A stretch of DNA of 10,211 nt from Pirellulales bacterium (GCA_025924495.1 JAICIG010000287.1:1-10211), one strand, 5' to 3'; positions 1-7,026 are shown, counted from the stretch's first letter. Translations and numbers: made by a program. Notes: generated by a model from the letters alone, not told the origin.

Positions 1-30
1 GGAGAGTTTATAGCGACGGCGTAGCTGCTA

Positions 31-59
31 TTGCCTTTGCCAGTTATTCCGTATACCAT
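31..59 (+). promoter_or_regulatory. weak sigma70-like promoter candidate for the Prc protease
   Basis: TTGCCT (31-36) and TACCAT (54-59) are separated by 17 nt, and each matches four of six consensus bases. The predicted transcript would carry a leader of roughly 95 nt. Nothing else supports it, and a similar match could occur by chance. Confidence 0.22.
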
Positions 60-162
60 CCGTTTAAGCCGTTGCTCGTAGACGATTTACGTCGTTCGGC
101 TCGCAGGCTGCTGAGATTGCAGCGCCGGCAGGCAGCGCTCTCACTCTACAAGGGAATGCTCG

Positions 163-2277
163 ATGATCGATCCCCTCTTCTCTTTGCGTCGTTTGCGCGC
201 GCGATTCGTCCCGCTGGCGATCGTCGCCTTGACCATGATCGGCCCCGTTGCGGGCATCGCCCGGGCGGAACTCAAAGAGCCTACGGCGAATGACCGGCAA
301 GTGACGGTTGCCGTGCTCGGCTTGTTGAGGGCCGAGCATCTGACTCGCCACCCGCTCGATGACGAAATTGCCAATCGGCTTGTGAAGGGCTTCATCAAGA
401 TGCTCGACCCGGCCAAAGTCTACTTCTATCAGTCGGACGTCGATTCCTTCCTTGCCGAAGAGAAAAACCTCGACGACCAGCTTCGCAAAGGAGACACCAG
501 GTTTTCCTACACCGTGTTCAATACGCTGCTGAAGCGGATCGACGAACGGGTCGAGGCGATCGATGAATTGCTGGCGATGGATCACGATTTCACGGTCGAC
601 GAGGAAATGATCATCGATTCCGATGCCGCCCATTACCCGGTTGACGCCGACGAGGCGCGCGACTTGTGGCGGAAGCGGATCAAGTACGATCTGCTGGTAT
701 TGAAAGCCGATGCGGCCAAGACGACCAATGGCAAGTCGGACGACGATGACGACGACAGCGCGAAGAAGCCGCCCGAAAACCCGCGCGAACGGCTCGCCCG
801 CCGCTATCACAGCTTCGTCAAGCGGATGCACCAGACCAACCATCAGGAATTGCTGGAGATGTATCTCACGGGGCTGACCACGGCCTATGATCCACACAGC
901 ACCTACATGTCTCCGGACTCTTACGAGAATTTCGAGATCCAAATGCGGTTGAATCTGGATGGGATCGGCGCGTCGCTGCAGTTCGATGACGGCTATACCG
1001 TCGTCAAGCAGATCATCCCGGGCGGCGCCGCCGACAAGGACGGTCGTCTGAAGCCCGAAGATCGCGTCGTTGGCGTTGGACAGGGAGAAGATGGTCCGAT
1101 CGTCGACACTGTCGACATGAAGCTGAGCGACGTGGTGGGCATGATCCGCGGTCACCGCGGCACGGTCGTGCGGCTGGAGGTTATGCCGGGCGGTCAGGGC
1201 GAGCGTAAGGTGTACAACATTGTCCGCGCCAAGATCGAGCTAACCGATAGCGAAGCCCGCGGCGAGGTGATTGAAGAAGATCGCGATGGCCGCAAGTATC
1301 GCATTGGCGTCATCGACCTGCCCAGCTTTTACATGGATATGGAAGCCAACCGTCGCGGCGATGCGAACTTCAAGAGCACCACTCGCGACTTGTCGAAAAT
1401 CCTGGAAGGCTTTCGCGAGAAAAACGTCGACGCCGTAATCCTCGATCTGAAGAACAATGGTGGGGGATCGCTGACGGAGGCGATTGGCGTGACGGGCTTG
1501 TTTATCGATCAAGGGCCGGTCGTGCAGGTCAAAGACAAGGCCAGCCGGGTCCAGCATTATGATGACTTGGAATCAGGCGCCGCCTGGGACGGACCGCTGG
1601 TCGTATTGACCAGCAAGCTCAGCGCTAGCGCGAGCGAAATTTTTGCCGGTGCGATTCAGGACTACGGCCGGGGAGTGATCGTGGGAGACAAGTCCACTCA
1701 CGGCAAAGGCACCGTGCAGAGTCTGCTCGATCTTGGGCAACAACTGTTCGGGTTTGCGAACTCGCCCAAGCTTGGCGCGCTGAAGATCACCATGCAGCAG
1801 TTTTACCGCCCCAACGGCGATAGCACGCAGAATCGCGGCGTATTGGCCGATGTGCCGTGGCCGTCGTTGACCAACGAACTCAAGGGGATCAGCGAGAGCG
1901 ATCTCGATTATGCCCTGGCGTTCGATCGCGTCGAGCCGGTCAAGCACGATCGTTTGGGCCTGGCCGACAAGAACGTTATCGATCGCCTGAATCGTCAGTC
2001 GACCGAGCGACGCAAGAAGTCGGAAAGCTTCAAACGCGTGGAACGCAACATTGAGCGCTACCATCAGCAAAAGAGCCGCAAGACCGTTCCGCTCAACGAG
2101 GCCAAGTTCCTGGCGGAGCGCGCTGAGTTGAACGCCGATCGCGAAGAAGAGCGAGAGCTGGAGAAGTCGATGAATTCCAAGAAGGCGGTCTTCGACCGCA
2201 AGGACTTCTATAACCAGGAAGCGCTGAACATCACGATCGACTATCTACAGATGGTCAATCTCGCCCGAGCGAACTGA
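163..2277 (+). CDS. prc: carboxy-terminal processing (tail-specific) protease, peptidase family S41, Prc/Tsp type
   Basis: This is a predicted periplasmic serine protease of 704 aa, close to the roughly 680 aa of E. coli Prc, which degrades or trims envelope proteins from exposed C-termini. Residues 1-35 look like a signal peptide (basic start, hydrophobic core 15-31, likely cleavage after ARA35). A tail-specific-protease N-terminal domain follows, then a PDZ domain at about 260-350, the S41 catalytic domain at about 370-590, and a charged helical C-terminal region like the DUF3340 part of Prc. The catalytic motif LSASASEIFAGAIQDYG puts the nucleophile at Ser489 by alignment with E. coli Ser430; Lys515 in GKGTVQ is the general base and Gln519 matches E. 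coli Gln459. The Ser-Lys spacing is one residue longer than in E. coli. Residues 193-198 are six consecutive Asp in a hydrophilic insert. The ATG has AAGGGA seven bases upstream. The gene is apparently monocistronic. Confidence 0.96.
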   Translation: MIDPLFSLRRLRARFVPLAIVALTMIGPVAGIARAELKEPTANDRQVTVAVLGLLRAEHLTRHPLDDEIANRLVKGFIKMLDPAKVYFYQSDVDSFLAEEKNLDDQLRKGDTRFSYTVFNTLLKRIDERVEAIDELLAMDHDFTVDEEMIIDSDAAHYPVDADEARDLWRKRIKYDLLVLKADAAKTTNGKSDDDDDDSAKKPPENPRERLARRYHSFVKRMHQTNHQELLEMYLTGLTTAYDPHSTYMSPDSYENFEIQMRLNLDGIGASLQFDDGYTVVKQIIPGGAADKDGRLKPEDRVVGVGQGEDGPIVDTVDMKLSDVVGMIRGHRGTVVRLEVMPGGQGERKVYNIVRAKIELTDSEARGEVIEEDRDGRKYRIGVIDLPSFYMDMEANRRGDANFKSTTRDLSKILEGFREKNVDAVILDLKNNGGGSLTEAIGVTGLFIDQGPVVQVKDKASRVQHYDDLESGAAWDGPLVVLTSKLSASASEIFAGAIQDYGRGVIVGDKSTHGKGTVQSLLDLGQQLFGFANSPKLGALKITMQQFYRPNGDSTQNRGVLADVPWPSLTNELKGISESDLDYALAFDRVEPVKHDRLGLADKNVIDRLNRQSTERRKKSESFKRVERNIERYHQQKSRKTVPLNEAKFLAERAELNADREEERELEKSMNSKKAVFDRKDFYNQEALNITIDYLQMVNLARAN

Positions 2278-2289
2278 TCGCCCGAGCGA
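2261..2289. repeat. 12-bp direct repeat across the prc stop codon
   Basis: TCGCCCGAGCGA occurs at 2261-2272 and again at 2278-2289, 17 nt apart, with the TGA stop codon between the copies. It could be a chance duplication; no function is apparent. Confidence 0.5.
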
Positions 2290-2309
2290 TCGTATGCTTG
2301 CCCAATTGG

Positions 2310-2346
2310 CGGCCGGCCCTCGTGATTCGCGGCCGGCCGTTTTTTT
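2310..2346 (+). terminator. rho-independent terminator of prc
   Basis: A perfect 9-bp stem, CGGCCGGCC (2310-2318) with GGCCGGCCG (2331-2339), encloses a 12-nt loop and is followed directly by seven T (2340-2346). It lies 33 nt after the prc stop. Read on the other strand it has no T-run after the stem, so it should stop only plus-strand transcription. Confidence 0.88.
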
Positions 2347-2370
2347 CGCCGGCGGCAACAGACGACCGGC

Positions 2371-2496
2371 TTACCAGGGCCACAGTCGCCAGCCGCGCAC
2401 CCAGGCATAGGCCAGCAGGCAGCAGAGCGGAAACAGCACGAAGATCGTGCCGTAGGTGAAGGCCCAGGTCCAAGTTCGGTAAGGCCAGCGTGCCAT
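2371..2496 (-). CDS. predicted Trp-rich single-pass membrane microprotein, 41 aa, unknown function
   Basis: The reading frame runs ATG (2496) to TAA (2371) and fits between the prc terminator and the ppa stop without overlapping either. The predicted protein has one hydrophobic stretch, about residues 12-31 with core GTIFVLFPLCCLLAY. On both sides it is flanked by aromatic and basic residues: RWPYRTWTW before it and AWVRGWRLWPW after it. Seven of 41 residues are Trp (4, 9, 11, 32, 36, 39, 41), and there is an adjacent Cys pair (25-26). Such Trp/Tyr/Arg belts are typical at membrane interfaces. About 83% of codons end in G or C, like the neighbours. An in-frame TAG two codons upstream fixes the ATG as the only ATG start. 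No good Shine-Dalgarno is seen. It lies 50 nt after ppa on the same strand and may be its last operon member. I do not recognise a family, and a chance ORF remains possible. Confidence 0.5.
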   Translation of the reverse strand: MARWPYRTWTWAFTYGTIFVLFPLCCLLAYAWVRGWRLWPW

Positions 2497-2506
2497 GGGC
2501 TAGCCG

Positions 2507-2527
2507 CCGCTGCATTGAGTGCAGCGG
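2507..2527 (-). other. 8-bp perfect hairpin between ppa and the microprotein ORF
   Basis: CCGCTGCA (2507-2514) and TGCAGCGG (2520-2527) pair perfectly around a 5-nt loop. On the minus strand it sits just after the ppa stop and 10 nt before the microprotein ATG, with no U-tract after it. It could be an mRNA 3'-end-stabilising or processing hairpin, or it could affect translation of the small ORF. Confidence 0.5.
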
Positions 2528-2546
2528 AGACTTCTCGGCTCCTTAG

Positions 2547-3092
2547 CTACGATCTCAGCTCGCCGCGACGCAGCTTGCGATACATGTCGAGCGCTTCTTC
2601 GATAATCCGAATCGCTTCGGATGGTCCCATGAAGTCGTCGATCACGACCTCTTTGTTCTCCAGCAACTTGTAATCCTGGAAGAATCGCTTGACCTCGCGC
2701 AGCGTGTGCTCGGGCAGTTGCGTATGGTCGCGGTATTGCGTAACGGCCGGATCGTGAATGCTGACGGCGATGATCTTGTCATCGATTCCCTTGTCGTCGC
2801 GCATCCGCATCACGCCGATTGCCCGCGAGTCGACGATGGTGAGCGGGTGGACCGGCTCCTGACCCAAGACTAAGGCGTCAAGCGGATCGCCGTCGTCGCA
2901 AAACGTACGGGGAATGAAGCCATAGTTGGCTGGATAATGGACGGAGCTATAAAGCACGCGATCGAGCCGCAAAAAGCCCGTGTTCTTGTCGAGCTCATAC
3001 TTGTTCTTGCTGCCCGCCGGCACCTCGATCACTACGGGGAAAGATTTTTCGATAACCTCGTCATCGAGATAGATATCATGCCAAGCGTGCAT
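2547..3092 (-). CDS. ppa: inorganic pyrophosphatase, family I (soluble, EC 3.6.1.1)
   Basis: This cytoplasmic enzyme hydrolyses pyrophosphate to two phosphates, pulling PPi-releasing reactions forward. At 181 aa it has the usual bacterial family I length (E. coli 176). The active-site residues align one by one with E. coli: Glu23, Lys31, Glu33, Arg45, Tyr53, Tyr57, the metal-binding signature DGDPLD with Asp67, Asp69 and Asp72, then Asp99, Asp104, Lys106, and Tyr141-Lys142. None is missing. The ATG at 3092 is preceded by AGGAA at good spacing. It starts only 36 nt after the zinc-ribbon gene stops, on the same strand, so the two are probably cotranscribed. Upstream argG makes PPi, which gives the neighbourhood a biochemical logic. 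Confidence 0.97.
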   Translation of the reverse strand: MHAWHDIYLDDEVIEKSFPVVIEVPAGSKNKYELDKNTGFLRLDRVLYSSVHYPANYGFIPRTFCDDGDPLDALVLGQEPVHPLTIVDSRAIGVMRMRDDKGIDDKIIAVSIHDPAVTQYRDHTQLPEHTLREVKRFFQDYKLLENKEVVIDDFMGPSEAIRIIEEALDMYRKLRRGELRS

Positions 3093-3128
3093 TGAGCGTT
3101 CCTGAGAATAACTGAGAACAATCGCGGT

Positions 3129-3947
3129 TCAGTCAGATTTAAGTCGGCCGATGGCCACTTTGAAGCCTGTGCCGATGATGCAGACCCCAAGGATGATCAC
3201 TCGCGTCGGCCGACGCGTGCCGTATTCCTCGTTTTGCAAGCTGTATAGCCCGAAGATCGCCAGTCCGGCGCCCGCGGCCATGATCGCCAGCCCGCCCAGA
3301 ATTCGCAGCACGACGAAGGCATTGGTTGCGGCGGCAGAGCCTGATTTGGATTTCTTCTTTCTTCGGCCGGCGCCCATCGGTTTGGACGACAGTGGTTGGC
3401 TCGGCGCCCCAAAGGGCGACCCGGCAGGCAAGTTCGCCTCTGGTAACATGTCGAGCATGTTTGAGGCAACCGGCACGGCAGCTGGAACGGGCGTCCCGGA
3501 CAATGGTTCTAAGGGTATGGCCATGAGCGGCTGCGCAGGTGCGCCGGCCAGCGGCGCCGCGGGGATTGCAGCCTGCGGATGCACGGTCGGAAGGGTTGCT
3601 CGCTGGGGCGCCGGGCGAGCGGCTCGCGGCGGCGCCGCGGACCGGGGCGTCGCCGCTGGTTTCTGGGAGGCGGCGACAGGCGTCAGTTGTCCGCATTGTT
3701 TGCACTTGAACTGCATGCCGGCCGCGGCTGATCGCAGCTTGTATTTTTTGCCACAGTGTCGACATTGAGTGGCGATGAGCGGCGCTTCTGATGCAGGCGT
3801 CGCCAAGGGCGCTGCCGGACTGGCGCCATCGGTCGAGCCGGACTTGATTGGCGAAATCTTTCCGCAACTGCGGCAGGCAAACTGCGAACCGGCGTTCTCG
3901 TCGCGCAGCGAATACTGTTTGCCGCAATGAACGCATTGAACTTGCAT
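3129..3947 (-). CDS. tandem zinc-ribbon protein with Pro/Ala-rich linker and C-terminal membrane segments, function unknown
   Basis: The predicted protein has 272 aa. Two near-identical zinc-ribbon modules begin it: Cys5, Cys8, Cys25, Cys28 and Cys62, Cys65, Cys82, Cys85. Both have the pattern CxxCGKxYxLR, then A-G-x-x-F and C-x-x-CG, with the same 17-residue spacing between knuckles. A low-complexity linker rich in Pro and Ala fills about 90-195, followed by the basic patch RRKKKSKS (195-202). Two hydrophobic segments follow, at about 210-237 and 249-267. The N-terminal zinc part is probably cytoplasmic, held to the membrane by a C-terminal hairpin. Such ribbons resemble the MJ0042-type finger domains found many times per planctomycete genome, mostly without known function. 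The ATG at 3947 has AGGG eight bases upstream. The linker's composition opens long spurious frames on both strands. The fold is well supported, the function is not. Confidence 0.88.
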   Translation of the reverse strand: MQVQCVHCGKQYSLRDENAGSQFACRSCGKISPIKSGSTDGASPAAPLATPASEAPLIATQCRHCGKKYKLRSAAAGMQFKCKQCGQLTPVAASQKPAATPRSAAPPRAARPAPQRATLPTVHPQAAIPAAPLAGAPAQPLMAIPLEPLSGTPVPAAVPVASNMLDMLPEANLPAGSPFGAPSQPLSSKPMGAGRRKKKSKSGSAAATNAFVVLRILGGLAIMAAGAGLAIFGLYSLQNEEYGTRRPTRVIILGVCIIGTGFKVAIGRLKSD

Positions 3948-4028
3948 CGTCGCGCCCTGCCCAGGGGGTTGATGGGAAACGGCACTCAGCAGTCGTCAAA
4001 AGAACCTTCCAAAAACGCGCTTGGTCGC

Positions 4029-4055
4029 TGGCGGCATTTGCCCACAATACCGCCA
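4029..4055 (-). terminator. hairpin just downstream of argG, possible terminator
   Basis: On the minus strand TGGCGGTATT and AATGCCGCCA form a 10-bp stem with one G-U pair and a 7-nt loop, beginning four bases after the argG TAG. A run of five T follows only after about 13 nt, so it is not a textbook intrinsic terminator. It may instead be a 3'-end-stabilising hairpin or cause partial readthrough into the zinc-ribbon gene. Confidence 0.45.
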
Positions 4056-4058
4056 CTA

Positions 4059-5273
4059 CTAGTAAGTTCGCCGATGCATCCTGCCTTGGACCCGACCCGG
4101 CAAACTTTGGATGCGCAGAAAACCTTCGGCGTCGGTCTGATTGTACGAGCCGCCCCCTTCCATGCTGGCGATGCCTTCGTCGTAAAGGCTGTAGGGGCTG
4201 GTGCGGCTGGCGACCATCAGGTTGCCCTTATAGAGGTTCAGCGTCACTTCGCCAGTCACATATCGCTGAGCCTCACGAATGAAGGCGAGCAGTGCATCCA
4301 TTTTTGCATGGTACCAGAAGCCGTAATAGACCATTTCGGCCACTTCCGGCGCCAGGCGATCGCGAAGGTGCGTCAGGTCGCGGTCGAGCGTCAGTTGTTC
4401 CACCACGCGGTGAGCGTCGTAGAGAATCGTCATGCCGGGCGCCTCGTAGACTCCGCGGCTCTTCATGCCGACGAATCGGTTTTCCACCACGTCGACGCGG
4501 CCGACGCCGTTGCGGCCGCCGATTTTATTGAGCTCTTTCACCAGTTCGATCGCGCTCAGCCGCTTGCCGTTCACGCTGACCGGGACGCCCGATTCGAAGG
4601 CGATGGTGACGGATTCAATTTTGTCGGGCGCCTGCTGCGGCGAGACGGTCATGCCGAAGTCGACCAGTTCCACGCCGTTGACCGTGAGATCTTCGAGCTT
4701 GCCCGCCTCGTAGCTGATGTGCAGGCAGTTTTCATCGGAACTGTAAGGTTTGGCGACCGAGGCCTTGACCGGGATATTCTTCTGGTCGCAGTAGGCGATC
4801 ATTTCCTTCCGGCCCGGGAACAACTGCCGGAACTTTTCTCGCCTCCAGGGAGCAATTACCTCGACGGCAGGTTCGAGCGCCTCGGCCGCCAGTTGGAACC
4901 GGCATTGATCGTTGCCTTTGCCCGTCGCGCCGTGCGCGAAGGCGTCGGCGCCGACGTCGCGAGCCACCCGCAAGCAGGCCTTGGAGATCAGCGGCCGCGC
5001 GATCGAGGTGCCCAGCAGATAGATGCCCTCGTACTTGGCCTGCCACTGCAGCACCGGAAAGGCGAAATCGCGGCAGAGTTCCTCCTGCACGTCGATGATT
5101 TGCGCCGACTTGGCGCCGCATTGCCTGGCTTTATTGAGGATCGCCTGGCGATCCTCGCACGGTTGGCCAAGATCGACGTAAACCGCATGGACTTTATAAC
5201 CTTCGTCCTGCAGCCAGCCGAGGATGACCGAGGTATCGAGACCGCCGGAATAGGCAAGAACGCAACTGGGCAT
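4059..5273 (-). CDS. argG: argininosuccinate synthase (EC 6.3.4.5)
   Basis: This cytoplasmic enzyme joins citrulline and aspartate with ATP, giving argininosuccinate, AMP and PPi, the penultimate step of arginine synthesis. Its 404 aa match the standard form of about 400 residues. The ATP-pyrophosphatase P-loop is AYSGGLDTS (7-15). The family signature YEGIYLLGTSIARP spans 81-94, and GATGKGNDQCRF, the nucleotide and amino-acid substrate site, spans 115-126. The C-terminal half (VGRVDVVENRFVG, SRGVYEAPG) is intact. The start at MPSCVLAYSGG aligns with family N-termini, yet the sequence before it is pyrimidine-rich (CGCTCTCCC) with no Shine-Dalgarno. The gene lies 93 nt after pyk. The other arginine genes are not in the window, including argH. 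Confidence 0.98.
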   Translation of the reverse strand: MPSCVLAYSGGLDTSVILGWLQDEGYKVHAVYVDLGQPCEDRQAILNKARQCGAKSAQIIDVQEELCRDFAFPVLQWQAKYEGIYLLGTSIARPLISKACLRVARDVGADAFAHGATGKGNDQCRFQLAAEALEPAVEVIAPWRREKFRQLFPGRKEMIAYCDQKNIPVKASVAKPYSSDENCLHISYEAGKLEDLTVNGVELVDFGMTVSPQQAPDKIESVTIAFESGVPVSVNGKRLSAIELVKELNKIGGRNGVGRVDVVENRFVGMKSRGVYEAPGMTILYDAHRVVEQLTLDRDLTHLRDRLAPEVAEMVYYGFWYHAKMDALLAFIREAQRYVTGEVTLNLYKGNLMVASRTSPYSLYDEGIASMEGGGSYNQTDAEGFLRIQSLPGRVQGRMHRRTY

Positions 5274-5329
5274 GGGAGAGCGGGGGCAAAGTGAATAGTT
5301 AACGAAAAATCGCGAGATTGCGGGCTGTT

Positions 5330-5358
5330 ATTCTGATTAGTCGCCGGCCGGCTGACAA
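5330..5358 (-). promoter_or_regulatory. sigma70-like promoter candidate for argG
   Basis: On the minus strand TTGTCA (5358-5353, five of six) and CAGAAT (5335-5330, four of six) are exactly 17 nt apart in the pyk-argG gap, predicting a leader of about 50 nt. The spacer holds the palindrome GCCGGCCGGC (5343-5352), which could bind a regulator such as an arginine repressor, though it does not resemble a typical AT-rich ARG box. This would let argG be transcribed separately from pyk. Confidence 0.4.
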
Positions 5359-5366
5359 GGTTCGGC

Positions 5367-6818
5367 CTATTTTCCCACTACCTCATGCACGACGAGCATG
5401 TTGTGACCCATAGCGACCAGGCCGATGCCGCTGACCAGCACCATGGTATCGCCGGGCGACAGGCAGCCGTCGCGCAACCCCCAGCCTTCAATGAATTTGA
5501 TCAACTGATCGCTTTGTCGCGTAGGAGCCCCGATCAAGGGCGTAACCCCCCAGTAAAGGCACATCTGCTGCGAAACGGCTTCCGACTCGCACACGGCGAC
5601 GATCGGCACGTGACTGCGCAATTTCGACAGCGCCAATGCCGTGGCCCCGCTATGCGTGGCGACCACCACGATTCGCGCGTCGAGTTGCGAGGCGATGAAT
5701 TGCACGCCATAGACGACCGCTTGGGTCACGCGATGCAGGTCTTCGACTTTGATATCAGTCAGCGGCTGGGGCGGCCGGTCGCGTAGCAGGGGTTCGGTGG
5801 CCAAAGCGATACGATTCATCATTTCCACCGCTTGCACAGGGAACTCGCCCATGGCGGTTTCGCCGGAAAGCATGCAAGCGTCGCAACCGTCGAGAATCGC
5901 GTTGGCCACGTCGGTCACTTCTGCCCGAGTAGGATGCCTCGAATGCTGCATGCTGTCGAGCATCTGCGTGGCAATGATAACCGGTTTCTGGTAGCGGTTG
6001 CAGGTGGCCACGATCTGCTTCTGGGCCACCGGCATGCCGGCCACGTCAATTTCGACGCCCAGGTCGCCGCGGGCCACCATCACGCCGTCGGCTGCCGCTA
6101 CGATTTCTTCCAATCGGTCGAGCGCTTCCTGCTTTTCGATTTTTGCAATCACCAGCGCCTTGGAATTGTGGGATCGCAAGAGCGCCTTGAGTTCTCGCAC
6201 TTCGTCGGGCGCCCGAACAAAGCTCAGGCCGACGAAATCAATGCCATGATTGGCGGCCCACACGGCATGGGCGCGGTCTTCTTCGCTCATGGCCGGCAAA
6301 CCGACCTTGACCCCCGGCAGGTTGATGCCTTGGCGGCTGCGAACCAGGCCCGATTGCACTACGCGGAAGCGGACCGATTGCTCGCTGCAGTCCTCCACCG
6401 TCAGGCTCACGGCGCCGTCGGCCAGCACCACGCGATCTCCTCGCGCCAGCTCGTCCATCAGCCGATCATATTCGCTGACCAGGATACCCGGGCCTGGCGA
6501 AACGTCGCCTCGCACGAGCCGCAACTCGGCGCCCTCGACGCACTCCTGCTGGCCGCCGTAGAGTTCGCCCAGGCGAATCTTGGGGCCGGCGAGATCGGCA
6601 AGCACGCCGATCGGTCGCCATAGCTTTCGGCTCACGCGTCGAATCGCTTCGAGCGTCGCCTCATGCTCTGCAAGTTCGCCATGCGCCATGTTAAGCCGGA
6701 AGACATCAGCACCGGCCTCGACTAAGGCGGTCAACTTTTCCTCGCCGCGACACGCCGGACCGACCGTGGCGACAATTTTAGTTCGGACTCGGCTGGAGCC
6801 CGCTCGGTTATTTGACAT
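5367..6818 (-). CDS. pyk: pyruvate kinase (EC 2.7.1.40), potassium-independent-type signature
   Basis: This cytoplasmic enzyme catalyses the last step of glycolysis, phosphoenolpyruvate plus ADP to pyruvate plus ATP. I place the start at 6818 (MSNNRAGSSRVRTKIVATVG), giving 483 aa as usual for the family. GGGA lies six bases upstream; ATG 6830 is an alternative, and the TTG at 6965 adds 49 residues with no family counterpart. Motifs include Arg41, Asn43 and His46 (RLNMAHG), the signature IAKIEKQEAL with Lys226 and Glu228, ARGDLG with the metal ligand Asp252, Thr284 in IIATQML, and the MLSGETAMG segment. The B domain and C-terminal regulatory domain are present. Two positions tied to K+ differ from K+-dependent enzymes: NxSHG reads NMAHG, and DTKGPEIRT reads DLAGPKIRL (75-83). 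It diverges from the 7275 gene across 456 nt. Confidence 0.97.
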   Translation of the reverse strand: MSNNRAGSSRVRTKIVATVGPACRGEEKLTALVEAGADVFRLNMAHGELAEHEATLEAIRRVSRKLWRPIGVLADLAGPKIRLGELYGGQQECVEGAELRLVRGDVSPGPGILVSEYDRLMDELARGDRVVLADGAVSLTVEDCSEQSVRFRVVQSGLVRSRQGINLPGVKVGLPAMSEEDRAHAVWAANHGIDFVGLSFVRAPDEVRELKALLRSHNSKALVIAKIEKQEALDRLEEIVAAADGVMVARGDLGVEIDVAGMPVAQKQIVATCNRYQKPVIIATQMLDSMQHSRHPTRAEVTDVANAILDGCDACMLSGETAMGEFPVQAVEMMNRIALATEPLLRDRPPQPLTDIKVEDLHRVTQAVVYGVQFIASQLDARIVVVATHSGATALALSKLRSHVPIVAVCESEAVSQQMCLYWGVTPLIGAPTRQSDQLIKFIEGWGLRDGCLSPGDTMVLVSGIGLVAMGHNMLVVHEVVGK

Positions 6819-7002
6819 CGAGGATCCCATCCGCGATTGATTGACGAAAGCTTGCTCGGGCGGGCAAAATGTTGCCGTTGAGGGGCGGCGTTCTGCCCGA
6901 CGCAGTGGTCGGCGACGATCGGGCGGTTGTGGCGCCGCTTGCAAATCCTCTGCGGCGACGGCCAACCATGGTTTGGGGGGTCAATAACCCGATCGATTCG
7001 CT

Positions 7003-7026
7003 GCGAAACCGCGAGCTTTCGCGGTT
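7003..7026. other. strong hairpin with an alternative pairing
   Basis: AACCGCGA (7007-7014) and TCGCGGTT (7019-7026) form a perfect 8-bp stem with a GCTT loop. The same stretch can pair differently, GCGAAA (7003-7008) with TTTCGC (7017-7022), which excludes the first. No U-tract follows on either strand. It lies about 185 nt upstream of the pyk start and 250 nt upstream of the 7275 gene. Confidence 0.45.

Noticed and set aside
3..293. Plus-strand frame open from the window edge and overlapping the prc start
   Set aside because: It would overlap prc by 131 nt, shows no motif, and its second half is Arg-rich frame-shifted prc. A gene tail ending here is not supported.
64..1155. 363-codon antisense frame over prc
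   Set aside because: It is entirely antisense to a well-supported protease. Long antisense frames are expected with GC-rich codon use, and no family is recognisable.
3139..4056. 305-codon minus frame overlapping the zinc-ribbon gene
   Set aside because: It is a shifted frame of the Pro/Ala-rich linker. The overlapping frame has the paired Cys motifs and membrane segments.
3927..5294. 455-codon plus frame antisense to argG
   Set aside because: It covers argG antisense almost exactly, and argG carries all family signatures.
6819..6965. N-terminal extension of pyruvate kinase from a TTG
   Set aside because: The 49 extra residues are Arg/Pro-rich and unlike any pyruvate kinase N-terminus. The ATG at 6818 gives the normal length.
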